From Bacillus sp. FJAT-29790 (GTDB lineage Bacteria; Bacillota; Bacilli; Bacillales; Cytobacillaceae): 64,000 bases of DNA. This document shows, one piece after another, positions 51,187 through 57,037 of this stretch. Location of the stretch: assembly GCF_019039215.1 (NCBI RefSeq), contig NZ_JAHNZZ010000001.1, positions 358,159 to 422,158 of the forward strand, written 5' to 3'. The notes under the pieces are model-generated. The model saw nothing but the letters and a program-made list of their open reading frames with translations, ran no database searches and had not been told where the DNA came from. A program made the translations under genes and the position numbers. How positions within the stretch are numbered: the stretch's first letter is position 1; every line of letters starts with the position of its first letter.

Positions 51187-51624
51187 ATAGAAGAGCATTT
51201 ATCGTTTGATTCTTTTGTCACCTTAATAAAGGCTTCAAAATCTGTACAAGAAAAAATCAAACATGATTTAAGTAAATATAGCCTCAGCCCTACTGAATTT
51301 TCTGTGTTAGATGTACTTTATCTAAAAGGAAAGCAAACGGTTCAGCAGATTTGTAATTCCGTTCTGCTAGCTAGTGGTTCCATGACATATGTTATCGATA
51401 AATTAGAACAAAAAGGTTTACTGCAGAGATGTGATTGCCGTGAAGATCGAAGAGTTGTCCATGTGGTTATTACAGGTCAGGGAAATCTCTTAATGAATAA
51501 GGTTTTTCCAGAGTATCAAAAGCTAATACAAGATATTTTTGAAAATATAAGCGCTGAAGAGAAAAAAACGATGAAAAGCGTCTTAGAAAGAATTGGTCAT
51601 ACCGCAAAAATACTGACTAGATAA
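51187..51624 (+). CDS. mhqR: MhqR-like MarR-family repressor, probable ATA start
   Basis: MhqR represses quinone and azo-compound detoxification genes. The frame gives 145 residues if it starts at ATA 51187, the usual MhqR length; GGGGG lies 7 bases before this codon. No ATG, GTG or TTG exists in frame between the upstream stop and GTG 51304, which would remove the first 39 residues. Visible are LSPTEFSVLDVLYLKG, the winged-helix LLASGSMTYVIDKLEQKGLL and DRRVVHVVITGQG. Operators match MhqR boxes. The family is secure; the start is unusual and may be a mutated ATG. Confidence 0.82.
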   Translation: MEEHLSFDSFVTLIKASKSVQEKIKHDLSKYSLSPTEFSVLDVLYLKGKQTVQQICNSVLLASGSMTYVIDKLEQKGLLQRCDCREDRRVVHVVITGQGNLLMNKVFPEYQKLIQDIFENISAEEKKTMKSVLERIGHTAKILTR

Positions 51625-51664
51625 GAATATCAATTAACAAGTAAGAACTATTTTTCATTTTAAT

Positions 51665-51680
51665 ATCTCATGTTCGAGAT
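51665..51680 (+). promoter_or_regulatory. Second MhqR-type operator, before the flavin reductase gene
   Basis: ATCTC-ATGTTC-GAGAT has the same half-sites and 6-base spacer as the box at 51121. It overlaps a TAATAT -10-like sequence (51661) and lies about 215 bases before the reductase gene. This ties the reductase to the regulator. Confidence 0.6.
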
Positions 51681-51893
51681 TCTCAAAAGACAGATGAATA
51701 GTTCATAAAGAATTTTGAAAAGCTAGTAAAAAAACGGAGCTGTCTGTAAATCTGAAGGAATTCACAATTCCAACTTAAAGGAGTTGGTGCATTCATAAAA
51801 TTTATTAGTAAAGACATAATATTATAGGTGGTGCAGGGAATGGGTTTTTTAAACAGATTATTTGGTGGATCTAATAATAAGGAGGAAAATACA

Positions 51894-52436
51894 ATGACTA
51901 AATTAAATATCGGAATTATCTTAGGAAGCACTCGTCAAGGGCGTGTAAGCCCACAAGTAGGAGAATGGGTAAAAGGCATTGCTGACAAACGTGGAGACGC
52001 AAATTATGAAATCGTAGATATTGCAGACTTCAATCTGCCATTTTTAGGAACAACGGATGGTCAAGAACCAGGAATTGCAGCCTGGAATGAAAAACTTGCT
52101 AACTTAGATGGATTCGTATTCATCGTTCAAGAATACAATCACAGCATTACAGGAGCATTAAAAAATGCACTTGATTTTGCTCGTGAAGCTTGGAACAATA
52201 AAGCAGCAGGTATCGTAAGCTATGGTTCAACTGGTGGTGCTCGTGCAGCTGAACATTTACGTGGCATCATGGGAGAATTATTGATTGCTGATGTTCGCAC
52301 GCATCCAACATTGTCACTATTTACTGATTTTGAAAACATGTCTGTTTTCAAACCAGCTGATTTACACCTTAATAATGTCAATGATATGCTTGACCAAGTT
52401 AACTCTTGGAGCGGTGCATTAAAAACTATTCGCTAA
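51894..52436 (+). CDS. NADPH-dependent FMN reductase / quinone reductase
   Basis: A flavodoxin-fold oxidoreductase. The 180 residues start MTKLNIGIILGSTRQGRVSP, the flavin phosphate-binding loop, with VQEYNHSITGALKNALDFA near 78 and SYGSTGGARAAEHLRGI near 110. AAGGAGG is 8 bases before this ATG. A second in-frame ATG at 51840, with AGGTGG 8 bases upstream, would add MGFLNRLFGGSNNKEENT. Given the operator pair, its job is probably reduction of quinones or related electrophiles; the substrate is inference. Confidence 0.88.
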   Translation: MTKLNIGIILGSTRQGRVSPQVGEWVKGIADKRGDANYEIVDIADFNLPFLGTTDGQEPGIAAWNEKLANLDGFVFIVQEYNHSITGALKNALDFAREAWNNKAAGIVSYGSTGGARAAEHLRGIMGELLIADVRTHPTLSLFTDFENMSVFKPADLHLNNVNDMLDQVNSWSGALKTIR

Positions 52437-52450
52437 CAAACATATTAAAT

Positions 52451-52484
52451 GGGAGGGGATGATGATCATGCCCTTCCTTTTTTT
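52451..52484 (+). terminator. Terminator after the flavin reductase gene
   Basis: GGGAGGG pairs with CCCTTCC (one G-U pair), loop containing ATGATCAT, then a run of seven T. Confidence 0.8.
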
Positions 52485-52756
52485 ATTAGTATTCAAAAAT
52501 GGTGAAAAACTCGCATTTGCATAGTGCGTATGCTAAAACTCCAGAGCTGTTAGAGACTTCTTAATAAATCTATAAAGGCAAAAAAGCTAATGCTTTTAGA
52601 ATTCCAGATTTTGTATTTGTAGTTGTAGTTGAATCTTTACAGTAGGTTGGTTATGTAATTTATCTTACATATTTAATTCAAAATACAAAATAATATAAAG
52701 GTGTTACTAACCTGTATAAGGGTTAATATGACCTTCAATATTCGAGGAGGATAAGT
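52485..52756. other. Gap before the thioredoxin-fold gene
   Basis: About 270 AT-rich bases with several short broken frames but no recognisable gene. The notable feature is the perfect inverted repeat at 52652-52671, given separately. Confidence 0.4.
52652..52671 (+). promoter_or_regulatory. Operator-like palindrome
   Basis: TATGTAA-TTTATC-TTACATA is a perfect 7-bp inverted repeat with a 6-base spacer, 85 bases before the next gene. The form suits a winged-helix dimer such as an HxlR or MarR protein. The cognate regulator is unknown. Confidence 0.5.
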
Positions 52757-53269
52757 ATGTCTGCATTTAATTTAGGGGACAAAGTACCTGATTTCATTCT
52801 TCCAGCAGTTAATGGTAAAGAATTCTCTTTTGTATCACATCAAAACCAGCATAAAAGTTGGCATCTCATTATCTTTTTCAGAGGATCATGGTGCCCTGTT
52901 TGTGTTCATGACTTAAATGAGCTTGAAGAAAGCAAAAGTTTTTTTGCAGGTAAGAATGTACATCTTATTACAATCTCAACCGATCAGTTGGAAAATTTAA
53001 AGAAGATGGTTGATGATCACAACCTAACTTTTACTGTCTTAGCGGATGAAGATTTAAAGACATTGAAAGCATATGATGTTTTTTATCATGGAGAAGAGGC
53101 TCCATATGAGGATCATGGCACGCATGGAGAACCAGCTTATTTCCTCGTTGATGAAAATGGACAGCTTCTATATCAACAAAGACAAACAAGTCCATTTGGG
53201 CGCCCATCATCTACTGAACTTCGCAAGATCGTCCAGTATATTAGAAAAAACTTAAAGATAAATCAATAA
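52757..53269 (+). CDS. Peroxiredoxin/thioredoxin-fold protein (AhpC/TSA family)
   Basis: A probable thiol peroxidase or reductase. The 170 residues have a thioredoxin fold with the active site FRGSWCPVCVHDLNEL (Cys46 and Cys49), ISTDQLENLKKMVDDHNLTF and PAYFLVDENGQLLYQQ. The WCPVC form with two cysteines differs from the single peroxidatic cysteine of classic AhpC and is like the redoxin subgroup. CGAGGAGG is 7 bases before the ATG. Its place next to a quinone-response gene suggests an oxidative or electrophile stress role. Confidence 0.85.
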   Translation: MSAFNLGDKVPDFILPAVNGKEFSFVSHQNQHKSWHLIIFFRGSWCPVCVHDLNELEESKSFFAGKNVHLITISTDQLENLKKMVDDHNLTFTVLADEDLKTLKAYDVFYHGEEAPYEDHGTHGEPAYFLVDENGQLLYQQRQTSPFGRPSSTELRKIVQYIRKNLKINQ

Positions 53270-53398
53270 TAATAATAAAAGAGCAGGACACTTGTGTTAA
53301 GCCGTTCTCTTTGGATGTGCCCTTAAAGAAATATAAACTATTAAAGCAGTAGGTTTCATAATATCAGATATTTCATAAATATCCAGAGGGCAATATCC

Positions 53399-53525
53399 AT
53401 GAAAATCGCAGCAATTATTGGCAGCAAACGTAAAGAATCTTACAATAAAAAGCTTACTGCTTTTATTCTTGGATCGAGTGATGAATAATTTTGTTGAATG
53501 GATTGAAAAAAATAAATTGTTATAA
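53399..53525 (+). pseudogene. Relic of an NADPH-dependent FMN reductase gene (internal deletion)
   Basis: The ATG at 53399, with AGAGGG before it, opens MKIAAIIGSKRKESYNKKL, the typical N-terminus of the FMN reductase family, but the frame ends after 29 residues. Immediately after, in another frame, comes MNNFVEWIEKNKLL and a stop at 53525, which looks like the family's C-terminus. Some 150 middle codons are missing. A terminator follows. It is not expected to make an active enzyme. Confidence 0.65.
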
Positions 53526-53536
53526 AATTACAATCA

Positions 53537-53580
53537 GCTTGTAGAGAAAGAGGTATTTTTTTCTACAAGCATTTTTTTTA
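53537..53580 (+). terminator. Terminator after the reductase relic
   Basis: GCTTGTAGA pairs with TCTACAAGC, followed by a run of T. It survives from the original gene. Confidence 0.8.
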
Positions 53581-53595
53581 TTTGTTAGTGGATAT

Positions 53596-53880
53596 TTGAT
53601 TATTTCATTCGAATGGATATTGAAAGAAACAGATACTGAAAGCTTATTTGCAATTAAAAATAATGTGGTAAGAGAATCAACGAAAGAACTAATCGGGGAC
53701 TGGCTCATAGAGACTTATTCCTTTAAACGAGTAATTGCTGAATTATTCGATCAAAATAAAACGGTTTATCAAACAGAAAAAGAGGCTACTGATTGTTTAG
53801 GAACTAAGGAGTTCTTAAAAAATTTACTTCTATTGAAAACTGAAGACATACAAAATGCTTCTGTTGAACAGTATAGCTAA
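53596..53880 (+). CDS. Hypothetical open frame of 94 codons, doubtful
   Basis: It opens with TTG, has no ribosome binding site, and starts 15 bases after a terminator. The product is charged and mostly helical (for example TKELIGDWLIETYSFKRVIA) with no recognised family. GCACCTTTTT/AAAAAGGTGC forms a hairpin just after the stop (53885-53911). It may be a gene fragment. Confidence 0.3.
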   Translation: MIISFEWILKETDTESLFAIKNNVVRESTKELIGDWLIETYSFKRVIAELFDQNKTVYQTEKEATDCLGTKEFLKNLLLLKTEDIQNASVEQYS

Positions 53881-53955
53881 AGATGCACCTTTTTCTAGGG
53901 AAAAAAGGTGCGGGATAATAAATTTGGTCCAATCTAACAAAAAGTAGGGGTAAGG

Positions 53956-54642
53956 ATGAATGAAAAACAAATCGTAGGTGAAAAGGCTGTTGAGTATGTA
54001 AAGGATGGTATGGTGGTGGGGCTCGGAACAGGATCTACTGTTTTTTTCACTATCAAAAAGCTCGGGGAATTAGTGAAAGATGGATTTACAATTAAAGGAA
54101 TTCCCACTTCGGTTCAAACTGAAAAAATGGCAAAGGAATTTGGTATTCCACTTACTACTTTGGAGAAAGTCGATTACATTGATGTTGCTATTGATGGCGC
54201 CGATGAAGTAAATCCTAGTTTGGACTTGATAAAAGGAGGTGGTGGAGCGCTTCTAAGAGAGAAAATAATCGCAGGTGCTGCAGATAAGTTTATTGTCATC
54301 GCAGACTCTTCTAAAATGGTTGATAAGTTAGGATCGTTTCGAGTTCCTTTGGAAGTAGTTAGGTTCGGTCATACAACGACCAGAGACCATATTCGTAAAC
54401 TTGGTGGTACCCCTGAAATTCGTCAAATAGATGGAACACTGTTTATTACAGATAATGGTAATTTTATCTATGATAGTGCTTTTCCAAATATTATTTATCC
54501 TGATAAACTGGAACAAAGCCTGAATATGATACCTGGTGTCATCGAAAACGGATTGTTTGTTAGGATGGCAAGCATGGTGATCACTTTTGACCGCAATCTG
54601 GGTGTAGTTACTAAAATGAGAAATCAAGATCTAAAAACATGA
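53956..54642 (+). CDS. rpiA: Ribose-5-phosphate isomerase A
   Basis: RpiA interconverts ribose 5-phosphate and ribulose 5-phosphate in the pentose phosphate pathway. The 228 residues show VGLGTGSTVFFTIKKL, the catalytic DVAIDGADEVNP near 80, LIKGGGGALLREKI and VIADSSKMVDKLG. AGGGGTAAGG precedes the ATG. It is a single-gene unit ended by a strong terminator. Confidence 0.95.
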   Translation: MNEKQIVGEKAVEYVKDGMVVGLGTGSTVFFTIKKLGELVKDGFTIKGIPTSVQTEKMAKEFGIPLTTLEKVDYIDVAIDGADEVNPSLDLIKGGGGALLREKIIAGAADKFIVIADSSKMVDKLGSFRVPLEVVRFGHTTTRDHIRKLGGTPEIRQIDGTLFITDNGNFIYDSAFPNIIYPDKLEQSLNMIPGVIENGLFVRMASMVITFDRNLGVVTKMRNQDLKT

Positions 54643-54662
54643 CTTGTATCAAATATTTAAGA

Positions 54663-54706
54663 GGCGTCCCGAGCAATATGCCTATCACTTTGCTTGGGAC
54701 GCCCCT
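54663..54706 (+). terminator. Terminator after rpiA
   Basis: GGCGTCCCGAGCAA pairs with TTGCTTGGGACGCC (one G-U pair), followed by CCTTT. Long stem, short T-tract. Confidence 0.8.
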
Positions 54707-54779
54707 TTAGTATGACGAAAAATTCGATATATAAAAAAGAACCTTTTCATAAAATAGCTAAGAAAAGATTCCTCCAATT

Positions 54780-54975
54780 TTATAACCACTTTTCAGCCCA
54801 AATTTCAATTGTTTGAAGTGCTTTGCCCAATTCAGTTCCCTTTTTGGTTTAGGAATATTCTGTCCTGACAGGACGGTCGGTAATAACATTCCGAATCACA
54901 ATTCCACAATCTTCAAGTTCATATCCTAACAACTGGTGCTGAGGTAGTGAATCAGCGTCCAATTTTTTCTGAATT
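54780..54975 (-). pseudogene. Relic of an HxlR-family regulator gene (3' part)
   Basis: On the minus strand, GYELEDCGIVIRNVITDRPV, then RTEYS-stop-TKKGTELGKALQTIEIWAEKWL and a final stop match the C-terminal half of HxlR-type winged-helix regulators (LEEDGII...YSLTEKG...W..KW). TAA stands where the family has a leucine codon (TTA). The 5' half with the recognition helix is missing or unrecognisable. The 5' limit given is approximate. Confidence 0.6.
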
Positions 54976-55008
54976 ATACGGAGAACGCTACGTAGACCAA
55001 GATGTACT

Positions 55009-55055
55009 AAAAAGGGGACTACTGGCTAGTTTCTTCGCCGTTGTAGCCCCTTTTT
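55009..55055. terminator. Bidirectional terminator, probably of rqcH
   Basis: AAAAAGGGG and CTAC pair with GTAG and CCCCTTTTT. The A/T-rich flanks suit both strands. It lies about 75 bases past the rqcH stop. Confidence 0.75.
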
Positions 55056-55130
55056 CAAAACCCGTTTTTTCTACCAAAACAAATCAGGCAAGCAAAGGCT
55101 GCTCCCCTTGTTCTTTTTGAAAATCCCCTA

Positions 55131-56834
55131 TCATTGTTTAAGTGCGAGGACGGTTTCCTCATTAGGTGTAACATAAACAGTCTGTTGATTGTCATAAATA
55201 ACAAATCCAGGCTTTGCCCCGCTAGGTTTTTTTACATGCCGGACTTGAGTAAAGTCGACAGGCACAGAGCCGGATGTTCGTGCTTTGCTGAAATAGGCTG
55301 CTAGTGTTGCTGCTTCAAGAATGATTTTGTCTGTTGGTTCTTTGCTGCGGATGAGAACGTGGGAACCAGGAATATCCTTCGTGTGAAGCCATATTTCATC
55401 TCGTGCTGCGAGTTTATTTGTTAAGTAATCATTTTGTTTATTGTTTTTACCAACCAAAATTTCAGTTCCATCTGAAGCAGTATAACGATCAAGAATCGGC
55501 TTGACGTTTTGCGATTTTTTATTTTTTCGTTTTTGCCGCTCTTTTAAGTATTTGCCCTCAATGAGCTCTTCTCTAATTTCTTCAATATCTTTCGGTGAAG
55601 CCGTTTCGACCTGCTGGAGTAAAGTTTCAAAATAGGTAAGCTCTTCTTCCGCTTTTCCGATTTGCTCTTTTACAATCTCGACGGCATTTTTTGCTTTTTG
55701 ATATTTCGTAAAATATTTCTGTGCGTTTTGTGATGGTGTCTTTTGAGGATCTAAAGGAATAGTGACCATCTCACCATTATAATAATTCAAAACTTCGATT
55801 TCTTTGAGCCCTTTATGAATGGCGTAAATATTCGATGTAATCAGCTCGCCATTTAGTTGGTGAATATCGGCGTTCTCTGCTTCCCGTAAAGTCGCTTGCA
55901 GTTTTGCAATTTTCTTTTCATTTTTTTCTTTTTCATTAATGATAAAGCGTTCCATGTCACTTGATTGCTGTTTTACGCGATCCCGTTCTGCTTTTCCAAA
56001 ATAAAAGCGGTCAAGCATTTCGCTAAGAGAAGCAAACGCTTTAGCATTACCTTGCAAATGCTCCAATGGGAAGAGATAGAAATTTTCTCTTTGTTCACTA
56101 ATTGTGATAGATGGACTAATACGATGATTCTTTAATAATTGGATTAAAGATAAAAATGTTTTAGGCAATGTCGTGCGATTGGCCAGACCCGCATGAAAGA
56201 TGATTTCCTTTGCAAACAGTGGAGAAAGCCCCGCAAATCCCGCTACTAACTGCTTATCAAGCTTCCCGCTGTTAAAATCAATGCGCCTTAATACTTCTTC
56301 CTCATCTGCTTCAAACGGATTATTTTTATCCTGCTGGGGAGGCAAAATATATTCCTGTCCCGGTAAAATGGCGCGATGGCTGTTGACGGCGAATGAAACG
56401 TGTTTGATGCTGTCTAAGATGATGTTTCTTGATTTATCAACCAATGTTATGTTGCTGTGCCGCCCCATAATTTCTACAATTAATTGTTTATAAGAAATAT
56501 CACCAATTTCATTTCTTCCTTTAACTTCAAAAATGATAATTCTGTCCAATCCGACCTGCCGAATTTCTTCAAGAAAGAAGCCTTCCAAATGCTTTCTTAA
56601 CAGCATACAAAACATCGGCGGTTCAGATGGGTTATCATGTGCCTCATTTGTAAGCTGTACTCTTGCATAGCTGGGATGAACGGAGAGCAGCAGCTTATGA
56701 TTTTTGCCGTTCGCTCGCACGACCAAAATAATTTCATTTTGATAAGGCTGATGGATTTTACTGATTCTTCCCCCTTTTAACGCTTGGGTAAGCTCTTCCG
56801 TCATGGCCCTTGTAAATAAACCATCAAATGACAT
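55131..56834 (-). CDS. rqcH: RqcH (NFACT family), alanine-tailing factor of ribosome quality control
   Basis: RqcH binds stalled 50S subunits and adds C-terminal alanine tails with the help of RqcP. The 567 residues start [20 protein letters not shown] and contain the NFACT-N domain with Asp97-Arg98 in QVGLDRIII, known to be needed for tailing. A helix-hairpin-helix region, a long coiled coil (about 280-430) and the NFACT-R domain ([25 protein letters not shown] split around the core) follow. The second ATG is chosen because AAAGGA is 8 bases upstream of it. B. subtilis calls it yloA. Confidence 0.95.
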   Translation of the reverse strand: MSFDGLFTRAMTEELTQALKGGRISKIHQPYQNEIILVVRANGKNHKLLLSVHPSYARVQLTNEAHDNPSEPPMFCMLLRKHLEGFFLEEIRQVGLDRIIIFEVKGRNEIGDISYKQLIVEIMGRHSNITLVDKSRNIILDSIKHVSFAVNSHRAILPGQEYILPPQQDKNNPFEADEEEVLRRIDFNSGKLDKQLVAGFAGLSPLFAKEIIFHAGLANRTTLPKTFLSLIQLLKNHRISPSITISEQRENFYLFPLEHLQGNAKAFASLSEMLDRFYFGKAERDRVKQQSSDMERFIINEKEKNEKKIAKLQATLREAENADIHQLNGELITSNIYAIHKGLKEIEVLNYYNGEMVTIPLDPQKTPSQNAQKYFTKYQKAKNAVEIVKEQIGKAEEELTYFETLLQQVETASPKDIEEIREELIEGKYLKERQKRKNKKSQNVKPILDRYTASDGTEILVGKNNKQNDYLTNKLAARDEIWLHTKDIPGSHVLIRSKEPTDKIILEAATLAAYFSKARTSGSVPVDFTQVRHVKKPSGAKPGFVIYDNQQTVYVTPNEETVLALKQ

Positions 56835-57025
56835 AGGGAACATCCTTTTCTATTTATTAGTAAATGCGTTTTTATCTACATATCATAGCATTTTTTAGGA
56901 CGAGGCTGAATAAGCTGTCTTTAGAGTGAGATAGGGACAACTATGCTTCACTTTAATTTTAGCATAAGAAGCAGGACGGTTCGCTAATGGCGGATTCTCT
57001 TTAAAAGGAAAAAGGAGGAAGTGTG

Positions 57026-57037
57026 ATGTCCGGATGA
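57026..57037 (+). CDS. Three-codon minicistron (Met-Ser-Gly) before the ATPase
   Basis: ATG-TCC-GGA-TGA. AAGGAGG lies 8 bases upstream, the ideal distance for this ATG. Its stop TGA overlaps the ATPase start in ATGA. The ATPase ATG itself is 15 bases from that site. Translation of the minicistron and coupling are inference. Confidence 0.4.
   Translation: MSG

Noticed and set aside
54880-55110. Plus-strand open frame over the HxlR relic and terminator
   Set aside because: No start signal and no recognisable family; the minus-strand HxlR reading explains the sequence better.
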